Assembly: GCA_001839685.1 (NCBI GenBank)
Contig: MLAK01000879.1
Span: 1-49,584 of the forward strand
DNA length: 49,584 bases
Source: Tritrichomonas foetus
Lineage: Eukaryota; Parabasalia; Tritrichomonadida; Tritrichomonadidae
Direction: 5' to 3'
Shown here: positions 30,707 to 39,714 of the stretch, in pieces
How the letters are laid out: each line of letters starts with the position of its first letter
How positions within the stretch are numbered: the first letter of the stretch is position 1
The notes under the pieces: generated by a model
What the model was told of the DNA's origin: nothing
The model's input: only the letters and a program-made list of their open reading frames with translations
The model's database searches: none
Program-made: the position numbers and the translations under genes

Positions 30707-31397
30707 TGATTGCTAATAATCTTCGTGATACAAAACTACATCTGACATTAAGAATCATAGTAATTGCACAAGGAACAGATAATAACTCAAAATCAAAACT
30801 TTATGTTCTTATTCTTAAACTTCTCAAAAATAAGATGTCAAGAAATTCGATTAATAAGAAATGACAAAATAAACAAGTTTCTTCCCAGCTCTGCAAACAA
30901 TAAAATAATAATTATTTGATGAAACAACAGATCTGATTATCGATATTATAAAAAATCTCCTCGACAGAAGCACAATTGAATTTTTCTGGATATTTTTTTA
31001 TTGAAATTTAACTGAATCTTTTTTAGTTTGTTTGTTTTGTTTGTTTAGCTCGTACGTAAGCAACTTGTATTTAGTTTGTTAAACTTTCTTGGGATTTCAA
31101 GATTAAGAAGACAAATCATTAATTAATTAATGATCGAATTTGATATCTATCTAAATTTATAGGCAAAAGCAATGAAAAATATTTTTCTGATGGAATTAAT
31201 GTTATTGATCATTTTCTTCGTATTGAAGTTGGAATTTCTTTCGTTCGAAAATTTCTATACATTCCGTAATCATATAAAATAAATTGAATGTAGAAAAAAA
31301 TAATCACAATTCAAAAAGTTCTCTCAATTTTTATTTTGAATGATACTATTGAAACATATTTTGAGTGCTTTTTGATCGGTGAGACTACATCCTTAAA

Positions 31398-31910
31398 GGC
31401 TAATGAATTTATATAGTTTTCAATAATGCTTTGATTGTATTAATCCAATAAAAGAACGAAAAAAGGAAAAAAGATTTTTCGAAATTTATAATTATCAAAA
31501 TAAAGTATCAATAATATCTTAATTCTAATGAAAATTCTTTAGCAGAATTTCAGGCAATACTTGTATGAGAATGTAATATTAAATTAAAAAAATAAAATCT
31601 CACATTTTCAACATACAGTTATCTTTATAAAGAGATAGACATATTCATTTGATCTTTAATAATCAAATCTAAGTTATCCTTCATGAATCATTGATATCGA
31701 GCTTATGGAATAGAAAATTAAATATTATTTTCACATTGGAAACAAGATTTATGTGCTGGTGATGAATTATTTTTTTCAATAGAGATTTTACAACTGATTT
31801 CTCACAATTATATGTACATATATAATTGATACAAACAAATGGTGACTTGATGAAAGGATGTCTTTTTTTTTTAAACGTACTCATGGTTACGTTTATTTAT
31901 TTCAGGTTTT
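31398..31910. other. AT-rich intergenic region before the Asn-rich gene
   Basis: Only stop-rich sequence. TTATTTATTTCAG ends 5 bases before the ATG of the next gene and looks like a 3' splice acceptor, but I find no trichomonad-type donor or ACTAAC branch motif. Confidence 0.45.
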
Positions 31911-33698
31911 ATGTTTGGGAAAATATTTGGTGGTTGGCGTAAGAGTAATGACACAGAAATTCAAACCAGAATGTCGACCCAAATACCTGTTTCAAACCCG
32001 AATAATTTTCAAAAATTTGAACCATATATTCCCAAATCGCATTTATTACGTAACGAACCAATTCCAATGAAATACGAAGAATTTCCATATAACATTACAC
32101 CAGAAGACGAAAAATATTTAAATGCGCCACCAGAAACTATTTCTTTTAATCGAATTCGAGAAGGCCGAAAAAAACCAAATAACAAGGATAATAATAAAGT
32201 CGATGAGCCAAAACGGAATTATCAACAAAAAAGCGAAACACCAGTGTTTGAAGAAACCAAGCATTTTTACGATGAGAGATTCAATCCTTTTCCAGGTTAT
32301 AATTATAATGGTAATTCGAATTACAATCCTAATAATAATAACAATAATGATAACCAACAAAATAAAGGCTATAATAATTTCCGGGGGGAAGATCATAAAT
32401 TTAGATATGAATCCTTCAAAAATGAGCAGCAACCTCAAAACAAGTATGGTGTGTCTTTTGTTCAAAATAATAATAATTTCATCGATGAAATGAATAAAAA
32501 TAGCAATAACTCTTCAAATAGAGCTCCCTCTGATAATAATATGAGTGACTACAACAATAAATATAACAGAGAAAATGTACCAAACCAAAATGTTTTCCCT
32601 CAACAACATGAACCTTTTAAGACAGAACCACATTTAAGTCAAATGAATCATGAACAATTATACCAGTATTTTTCCAATCATGATAAAAATAATGGCAACA
32701 TCCCACCAAGGTTTCCAGAAAATGATCAAAATATAATTCAAAATAACGATTTATCACATGCACAGAACTATTATCCAAACAATCCTCAAAACAATTACCC
32801 AAACAATCCTCAAAACAATTACCCAAACAATCCTCAAAACAATTACCCAAACAATCCTCAAAACAATTACCCAAACAATCCTCAAAACAATTACCCAAAC
32901 AATCCTCAAAACAATTATTCAAACAATCCTCAAAACAATTATTCAAACAATCCTCAAAACAATTATCCAAACAATTCTCAAAACAATTATCAATGCAGAG
33001 ATCCAAGTTATTTTGAGAGTCATATTCCCACTGATTATCCAAATAAAGCTTATGTGAATAGTGTTTTAGATCATTCTGATTCTAATCATAATACAAATCA
33101 AAACATGAATCAAAATCAAATGAGTAATTTCCAACCAGATATTTCCAATTCTAAATTAGATATAATACCAGATAATGTTCCCCAAGTTGTATTTAATAAC
33201 AACGTACCACCATCTTCAGTTTCGAAATCTCACCAAACTCCCTTCAAAAATTCCAATCCAATACCAAATAATGGCAAAGACTCAATGAGCATTTATCAGA
33301 CGTATTTCCAAAGAAATGAAATGCAACATGATGATAACAATGTTATTAACTATGACTTTTTCCCTAATGCAAGAGAAAATAGTGACAATACTAGTATTTT
33401 GCGGCCTATTAACGGAAACTCTGCCATAGAGAGCAAATTTACTGGCAGTAAATCGCGAATGGGACTTAATTTCCATCGTGATGATAAAGAAAAAGATAAA
33501 GAGGATGATCGCTTTTTCCAACAATACCTGAACCATGATGCAAACAACGAACCATGGCATACACCTGTGCCGAATAATAAATATAAAAATAATGCATCAC
33601 CAAATTTCCATAGCATTTCAAAAAGATCACTTAATAAAGATAATTTCGATGAAGAAGAAAGTTTAAATCACATTCATAAAACTCCTAATCCTTTTTGA
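31911..33698 (+). CDS. Asn-rich low-complexity protein with octapeptide repeats
   Basis: 595 residues, not recognised. The N-terminal ~80 residues (starting MFGKIFGGWRKSND) are the least repetitive and most likely folded or binding part. The remainder is Asn/Gln/Pro-rich and predicted disordered, with nine tandem YPNNPQNN units at residues 288-359. Short charged segments near the C-terminus (DDKEKDKEDDRFFQQYL) may be helical. No membrane segment or signal peptide is seen. It stops at a TGA with another TGA-TAA seven codons later. A conserved single-domain function cannot be inferred. Confidence 0.8.
   Translation: MFGKIFGGWRKSNDTEIQTRMSTQIPVSNPNNFQKFEPYIPKSHLLRNEPIPMKYEEFPYNITPEDEKYLNAPPETISFNRIREGRKKPNNKDNNKVDEPKRNYQQKSETPVFEETKHFYDERFNPFPGYNYNGNSNYNPNNNNNNDNQQNKGYNNFRGEDHKFRYESFKNEQQPQNKYGVSFVQNNNNFIDEMNKNSNNSSNRAPSDNNMSDYNNKYNRENVPNQNVFPQQHEPFKTEPHLSQMNHEQLYQYFSNHDKNNGNIPPRFPENDQNIIQNNDLSHAQNYYPNNPQNNYPNNPQNNYPNNPQNNYPNNPQNNYPNNPQNNYPNNPQNNYSNNPQNNYSNNPQNNYPNNSQNNYQCRDPSYFESHIPTDYPNKAYVNSVLDHSDSNHNTNQNMNQNQMSNFQPDISNSKLDIIPDNVPQVVFNNNVPPSSVSKSHQTPFKNSNPIPNNGKDSMSIYQTYFQRNEMQHDDNNVINYDFFPNARENSDNTSILRPINGNSAIESKFTGSKSRMGLNFHRDDKEKDKEDDRFFQQYLNHDANNEPWHTPVPNNKYKNNASPNFHSISKRSLNKDNFDEEESLNHIHKTPNPF
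32772..32987 (+). repeat. Tandem 24-bp repeat encoding YPNNPQNN, nine copies
   Basis: The unit TAYCCAAACAATCCTCAAAACAAT-like is repeated nine times almost without change. Units 7 and 8 have Ser for Pro2 and unit 9 has Ser for Pro5. The near identity at DNA level points to recent expansion; copy number may vary between strains. Confidence 0.95.
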
Positions 33699-34008
33699 TC
33701 AGGAAAATCTTCTCATTGATAAATTAAATGTATGTTAATAAATATTAATCTCTCAAACTTACACACTCTACTCCTTATTTTTTCTTTTCTGCATCTTCTT
33801 CTAATTTTTAATCAAGAAGATTTCTTGATTCAGAAATGATGTTTCCTATTTTAGATGTAAAACAAATGAAATAAAAAACAAAATAGCATTAATAAGAATA
33901 ACATATTTACAAAAAAAGCATAAGTAGAATATATCTATATAAACATATTTCCGCATAATAATAAAATTTGATTTCATTTCAAATTCGTTTTCCCTGTCAA
34001 CTGACTAT
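33699..34008. other. Convergent intergenic gap
   Basis: About 310 AT-rich bases between the Asn-rich gene and the Sel1 kinase gene. An AT-rich inverted pair AATCAAGAAG/ATTTCTTGATT near 33810-33830 could form a short hairpin. No gene is seen. Confidence 0.45.
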
Positions 34009-37000
34009 TTATTTGATTTTTTTAAGCCTTTGATTTGCAAGTTTATTTCCTGCTTCAGCACTTTTTTGAATTAATTCTGCAAATTTCTTCTTGTCTTTTT
34101 CAACACCATTTCCATTTTCATAACAAATTGCCAAACAATACATTGCACTGGAATTTCCAGCATCAACTGCTTTCTTTAAATATTCTGCTCCTTTGATCGG
34201 ATTTTTATCTAATCCTACTCCATTTAACAAATGCATTCCATAGTTATACATGGCCACTGCATTATTTGCATCAGCTGAAAGTTTATAATATTTATTTGCT
34301 AATCTAATATCTTTATTTGTACCAATTCCATTCAAATAAGAGCAAGCTAAATTACATTGTGAGTTTGCATTTCCTTGATCAGCTGCCATTTTATAATATT
34401 TATTCGCTTCAACTGGATTCTTTTCAATTCCCAAACCGTTAAATAAGTTATAACCAAGATAAAATTGAGCATTCACGTTTCCAGCATCAGCAGATATCCT
34501 CAAAAGTTCATTTGCTTTAACTGGATCTTTTGTAACACCATTTCCTTTAAACAAATTGATTGCATATTGGTATTGTGCACGTATATTATCTTGTTCCATA
34601 CTCATCTTCAAATATTTGTTAGCTGCAGTAATATCTTTGGCTATGCCATTCCCTTTCATTAAGTTCATTCCATAGCTGTATTGTGCGTTTGCATTTCCTT
34701 GATCTGCAGCCAATTTATAATATTTATTAGCTTCTTCAAGGTTTTTATCAATCCCGATTCCATTTTCTAAATTAAAGGCATAATTATATTGTGCAATTGG
34801 ATACTTTTGATCAGCCGAAAGTTTATAATATTTATTAGCTAACATTAAATCTTGATCTATACCTGTTCCTTTTTGGAGAGAAAATGCCAAATTGCATTGT
34901 GCTCGAGCATTTCCTTGATCAGCTGACATTTTATAATATTTATTAGCCGTTTCCATATTTTGTTCAAACCCGAGACCATTTGCATAATTCATTGCAAGTT
35001 GACATTGTGCAAGTGCGTTTCCTTTTTCAGCAGCTTTTAAGAAGTATTCATTTGCAGTTTTCACATCTTTTTCAATTCCACACCCTTTCATTAAATTTGA
35101 AGCATATGAAAATTGGGCACCTGGATGACCTTGGTCTGCTGCCAACTTATAAAGCTTTGTAGCTTCTTCAAGATTTTTATTAACGCCAATACCATTCATT
35201 AAATTATAAGCATAATTATATTGTGCGATAGAATAACCACTGTCTGCACTTTTTCTATATAAATCATTTGCAGTTTTCACATCTTTTTCAATTCCTTCAC
35301 CTCTTTGCATGTTAAATGCTAAGTTACACAAAGCTTTTGCATTGCCCTGAAGAGCTGCCATTCTATAATACTTGTTTGCTTCTTTAATATCTTTAGGTGC
35401 TCCATTTAAGCCATTATGATAAGATAAAGCAACACGTAATTGAGCCTTCACATTTCCAAGATCCGCAGACATTTTGAAATATTCAAGTGATTCACATGGA
35501 CTTGTTTTTTCCATTTGTTCACCGAGTTCATACATTGCATCAGGATCTCCTTCACAAGCTTGCTGCTCAAGAACACGCCTAGGACTTTTAGAATGATTTG
35601 ATAAGAATTTTTGGGCATATCGATTATTATTTGCGGCGGCTTTCTTCATATATTCAATTGCTTGGTCATCATCTTTTTCAAACCGCATTAAATATCGAGC
35701 ATGCTCATATTGAGCTTGTGGGAAACCTTTATCTGCTGCAATTTTAAGGTATTTTCTACCTTCATGAATGTTTTTAATCAAACCTTTTCCTTGAAGAAGA
35801 CATTTGGCGAAATCATAAGTGCTTTCAATGTTTCCTTGATCACTTTCAGTTTTTATGCGTGCAGCCATACAGAATTCTTTTGGTTCGTATTGAGGAGCAA
35901 CAGTTCTCTGATATCTCAAAAGAAAAGCTTTATCAGCATCAGGTAAAACAAAAACTCCTTTTATGAAACCGTTAACTATTTTAGAAAATGTTGTTCGGCT
36001 TGTTGAATCTTGATTCCAACAAACTTTTATTAAATTAGCAAAGCTTTCAGGTATAGAACTTGGGATTTCTGGCCGCACACCATCAACAACCATTTGCTTG
36101 ATTTGTGAAAATGATTTTGTCGAATCAAAAGGAGGATGCATTGATAAAACTTGATAAACAATGATTCCATATGAATAAATATCAACTTTTGATTTATAAG
36201 CATTGCCGGCGAGCATTTCAGGTGCCATATATGATGGGTTGCGACAATATTCACGAGTAAAACCAACATCTGCGATATATGGATAATAATTGTTGTCTAA
36301 AATTATATTGCTTGGTTTTAAATTTCGATGCATAATTCTTTTGGAATGTAATTGACGCATTCCTTCAGCAATACCAAATAAAACAATGTTTTTAGCAGTT
36401 GCATTCCAACTACTAGGTGCATTTGAAATTCTTTCAGATTCAAGAATGTCATCTAATGTCCCATTCGGCTGATTTTCGTAAACAATACCAAATGGCGAAG
36501 GAATAAAACCATGTATGTGAAGAATGGCACCATTTTCAGCATTAAAAACATTCATAAATTCTTTATAAAATGTGTCCGGATTAATTTGTCCGCTTAGCTT
36601 TTTAATAACGTATGGAATACCTGTAGATTTTTCCAAAACCATCAAAATACTACCATGTGTCATTGATATTTCGAAGTCAAGCATAGAGCAAAGATAAGGA
36701 TAAAGCTCAGCAGGTACTGGCTGGCGTTCACTATATGAAGAATAATTTGTTTTTGCTGTATCTATATATCTTGGTGATGGATTCACTCTCTCACTATTTG
36801 GCGCCAAAGGTGGAAACTTTGATCGTCCTGAACCTGGAGTGAAATCACTAGATTGAGAAGGACTTCCTCTCAAAGGTGTAAAATTTGACCCGTTTGATGA
36901 AATTTGATCTTTCGATGGTGAACCATTTTGTTTCTGCTTCGCCATGGACAAAAGACTGGGCGGCGGCCTCGAACTATGCTGGCTGGTCTTATTCTGTGGC

Positions 37001-37425
37001 ATTGGCAAAGTTGGAAGATTGTGATTCACGTTTGGGAGGGATGGTAATTTGGCGATAACTTTCGGCTTGTTGTCGAGACGAGGAAGAATCGGCTGATGTT
37101 CGGGAGAAAAGCTAAGTGAAGGACGCGTAGAAGGCTGAGTTGGATTTTGAACTGGCTGGCCTGTTATTGGATCAACTAAAGCGATATAGAGAGTCATGCC
37201 ATCTTTGGCGCCAAGAGAGCGAAGTGTATATTTGCTTTTGATTTTTGTCGTGTTGAAATTCGGTCCGGCAAGGAAAAGGGAATAGTGGGGATCATATTTC
37301 ATTCCAATATTTTGCATTGCTGCCATTTGGATTTGCTGGCCATATGCATCAACCGGATATTGGAAACTCAGTGAAGGTTGCGATCCAAGCTCGTTCGAAG
37401 TGTAGAGAAGAATCGTTTCCGACAT
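34009..37425 (-). CDS. Predicted pseudokinase with ubiquitin-like N-terminus and ~16 Sel1 repeats
   Basis: 1138 residues. Residues ~1-85 look like a ubiquitin-like fold (hydrophobic LAGPNF and LRSLGAKDGMTLYIALVDP, as in the second half of such domains). A Pro/Ser-rich linker precedes a TKL-like kinase domain (~245-505). Lys275 of the VIKK strand and Asp386 of the DVG motif are kept, but the catalytic loop reads HRNLKPSN, with Asn368 in place of the catalytic Asp. The glycine loop is degraded. It is therefore probably inactive or very weak (inference). From ~535 to the end are about 16 tandem 36-residue Sel1 repeats (type ANKYYKMAADQGNANAQ), a protein-interaction solenoid. Kinase-Sel1 fusions are a hallmark of trichomonads. 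No Inr match is seen upstream. It is convergent with the Asn-rich gene. Confidence 0.93.
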   Translation of the reverse strand: MSETILLYTSNELGSQPSLSFQYPVDAYGQQIQMAAMQNIGMKYDPHYSLFLAGPNFNTTKIKSKYTLRSLGAKDGMTLYIALVDPITGQPVQNPTQPSTRPSLSFSPEHQPILPRLDNKPKVIAKLPSLPNVNHNLPTLPMPQNKTSQHSSRPPPSLLSMAKQKQNGSPSKDQISSNGSNFTPLRGSPSQSSDFTPGSGRSKFPPLAPNSERVNPSPRYIDTAKTNYSSYSERQPVPAELYPYLCSMLDFEISMTHGSILMVLEKSTGIPYVIKKLSGQINPDTFYKEFMNVFNAENGAILHIHGFIPSPFGIVYENQPNGTLDDILESERISNAPSSWNATAKNIVLFGIAEGMRQLHSKRIMHRNLKPSNIILDNNYYPYIADVGFTREYCRNPSYMAPEMLAGNAYKSKVDIYSYGIIVYQVLSMHPPFDSTKSFSQIKQMVVDGVRPEIPSSIPESFANLIKVCWNQDSTSRTTFSKIVNGFIKGVFVLPDADKAFLLRYQRTVAPQYEPKEFCMAARIKTESDQGNIESTYDFAKCLLQGKGLIKNIHEGRKYLKIAADKGFPQAQYEHARYLMRFEKDDDQAIEYMKKAAANNNRYAQKFLSNHSKSPRRVLEQQACEGDPDAMYELGEQMEKTSPCESLEYFKMSADLGNVKAQLRVALSYHNGLNGAPKDIKEANKYYRMAALQGNAKALCNLAFNMQRGEGIEKDVKTANDLYRKSADSGYSIAQYNYAYNLMNGIGVNKNLEEATKLYKLAADQGHPGAQFSYASNLMKGCGIEKDVKTANEYFLKAAEKGNALAQCQLAMNYANGLGFEQNMETANKYYKMSADQGNARAQCNLAFSLQKGTGIDQDLMLANKYYKLSADQKYPIAQYNYAFNLENGIGIDKNLEEANKYYKLAADQGNANAQYSYGMNLMKGNGIAKDITAANKYLKMSMEQDNIRAQYQYAINLFKGNGVTKDPVKANELLRISADAGNVNAQFYLGYNLFNGLGIEKNPVEANKYYKMAADQGNANSQCNLACSYLNGIGTNKDIRLANKYYKLSADANNAVAMYNYGMHLLNGVGLDKNPIKGAEYLKKAVDAGNSSAMYCLAICYENGNGVEKDKKKFAELIQKSAEAGNKLANQRLKKIK

Positions 37426-37961
37426 TGGTAATATCCGTTTTCAGATATCAAATGGGTTATTTTGAAAAAGCTATGATTGAAGTAAAAAAAATATCAAAAA
37501 GTGAAAATAATCACAAAAAAATATTATACACTGAAAAAGTTGGGAAATTGATGAATTTTGATACAATACTTTATCAGATAAACAGATGTATACAAACTAA
37601 CTAGCTCTAGATGTAGAAGACCATTGAGAGATCTAAATGAATAATTGTTGATATTATTGTCATCTAAAAATTATTTAATTGTAATCCTATTAATAATATA
37701 TAAATATTATAATTTAAAAATCAAGATACAGAGAAAACCAAATCCAAAAAAAAATTGTGAGAAAAAAATAAACCCAACAGAAATTTCTGAGAATTATTGA
37801 GATAAAAAGTGATTTTATAGCATTAATATCTTGATTATTTCTTATCATAAATCGTGCTTTTTATTATCATATGACCCTCCATCGAAAATTATAATGTTTT
37901 CCAAAATACAAAAATGAAGTATAAAAAAAATATTAATAATTTTGATATAAATAAAAAAAAT

Positions 37962-38177
37962 TTAGGCATCAATGAGAAGATTATGAATGTTTTGCCATCT
38001 AAATGGCGAGTCATCAGAAAATTCACTTGGCATTGAGTCTGGAAAAAAACATATTGGATTCCATTTTTCTTGATTTGGTCTTTCAATCGTTGTATCTGTA
38101 TCCCTGCTTGAGAATGTGCTGTTGAGGACTGCCAGTCTATTTTCTTCATATACTAAAATTTTATGACAGAAAAGATT
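37962..38177 (-). pseudogene. Coding-like C-terminal fragment without a start
   Basis: 71 codons open after a TGA. They give a protein-like, mixed-composition sequence (EENRLAVLNSTFSSRD, then RPNQEKWNPICFFPDSMPSE and FSDDSPFRWQNIHNLLIDA) and a TAA. Such balanced composition, with three Trp/Arg-containing stretches, is unlike the surrounding noise. It has no in-frame ATG at the start and no recognised domain. It could be the last exon or the remnant of a gene whose 5' part has gone. Confidence 0.35.
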
Positions 38178-38470
38178 TCAATACATTCTTATTTGTCAAA
38201 TGGAAATTGAATTAATTCAACATCACTGAGTTAAAACTATCAAAATTTTCGCGATTTTTAATTAAAAATCGATAGAAGAAGTGTAAATAGAATTATGGGA
38301 AGCAGTATTATAATCTTTATGATTCTTGGAAAAAAAGCTTCTCACAATTTTTTTTTAGGCTTTCTCCAAAATCGCTCTTTTTTCGGTTTAATTGTTGCAA
38401 AATTTCAAAACTATGAATAAATATGGCTCATAACTATAAAAAATAGATTTAACAATTGACTGAAAGCTGT

Positions 38471-38569
38471 TCACCCGAAAACTGAAACAATAGCTTCTTC
38501 AGAATCATTTTCGAAATATTTTTGAATTCGGCCATTTGCGAAGTTTGCGATAAGGGAAATTTTCGTCAT
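38471..38569 (-). pseudogene. Short coding-like N-terminal fragment
   Basis: A 32-codon ATG frame (MTKISLIANFANGRI, then QKYFENDSEEAIVSVFG) with a normal amino-acid mix, upstream of the 37962-38177 fragment on the same strand but in another frame. It may be the start of the same lost gene. No splice signals of trichomonad type (GTAYGT, ACTAACACACAG) join the two. Confidence 0.25.
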
Positions 38570-39714
38570 TCTTTTAGCTATTTGGGTTTTGATTTTTGAC
38601 TGATGGTATTAAGTAATACTGATGATAAGGATCATTTTAGTGATTTCGTACGTTAAGACTATTTAGTTTGTATACATCTAGATAAACTTTATCTGTTTTT
38701 TTATTAAGTGAATTATTGAAAATTTTTCTATACATAATTTAATCTTTTTTTATTCTGGGGCCATATAAACATTGAAAAATAAAACCAGTAATTATTATAT
38801 TTTTATTGTTGCATTCTCATCTCATGACTTAAATTAAGCAAAATTCATAAAAGAAATAGACTTATAGAGACGAGAAATATCTGAAATAGCGTACGACTCA
38901 TTAACTCGAAATTCTGATTATTTTGGGCATTGCAAAATAGCAAAAGGCGAAATGTTTCTATGCATTTTTGAATACACCTTATTCATTACAGTATCAAAAA
39001 TCGCCGAATCCCACCTGGTGAAGTTCATCAATCTCGGAAAATATAATTGTTTTGATATTTCACATATTGATTTTATACGTGAGTAAGTGAAATACGTTTT
39101 TAAACAACTTCATAAAAGATGTGTTTTTTTGGAAAATGTGAAAAAATAAATTTTGCATTTATTATTTGTTGATCAAAAAAAAGTTCACAGAATTTTTAGC
39201 TTAGTGAACGTTTGGCTCCTTTTAATGATTAATTCAAATTACTTAAAGTCAAAGAAAGAAAAACAATACAGCAAAAGATAATTATATGAAATAAAACAAC
39301 GACCGTTTATTACATTTGTATTTTATTTGAAGTTAATATTTCAATTTTATTCAAGAAAACAGTTTATAATCAATTCTAAATATGACTAAAATCTTTTAAA
39401 CTCTCACAAAGCTCGAGCTTTGAAAAAGTGAGATATTCAATTTGAATGATTGTCCTTGTTTAGGAGATAAAGACAAATAAAAAAAGAACTATTAAAACTA
39501 TATTTTTTTGAGGAAGAATCGCCCATCTCCGTTCATCGATATTTCAAAGGTTTTTTATCTTATTCGATTAAATTTGAATTCAAAAAATGATCATTTAATG
39601 AAAAAGTAAAATCATTTGACACTATTGTTCAAAATTTCAAGGGAAATTGCTCAGAATTAATTTCTTTCAAAATTAAATATAAAGAAATAATTTGTAACTT
39701 ATCGCTCAAATTGA

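Larger units (their letters stand above)
28739..31397. mobile_element. 2.66 kb gene graveyard bounded by an 18-base inverted repeat
   Basis: TTTAAGGATGTAGTCCCA at 28739-28756 is matched on the opposite strand by TTTAAGGATGTAGTCTCA at 31380-31397, with one mismatch and a perfect 14-base core TTAAGGATGTAGTC. Both ends would leave flanking TA or TTAA, as for mariner or piggyBac-like insertions. Inside are fossils of two unrelated genes, an assembly gap and no recognisable transposase. Repeats of this size can arise by chance in a 50 kb AT-rich window, so the mobile-element reading is tentative. Confidence 0.35.
37426..39714. other. 2.3 kb intergenic region with short coding-like islands
   Basis: Between two divergent genes. 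Most is AT-rich noise, but two minus-strand islands (37962-38177 and 38471-38569) read like protein. A plus-strand open stretch (about 38868-39087) also runs for ~70 codons without an early ATG, while its complement is open over much of the same span. None makes a complete gene. Confidence 0.5.

Noticed and set aside
32772..32987. CRISPR-like array
   Set aside because: Contiguous in-frame repeats without spacers inside a eukaryotic coding region.
32617..33057. Cys/Asp-rich minus-strand and Ile/Thr/Gln-rich plus-strand repeat ORFs
   Set aside because: Shadows of the 24-bp repeat of the Asn-rich gene.
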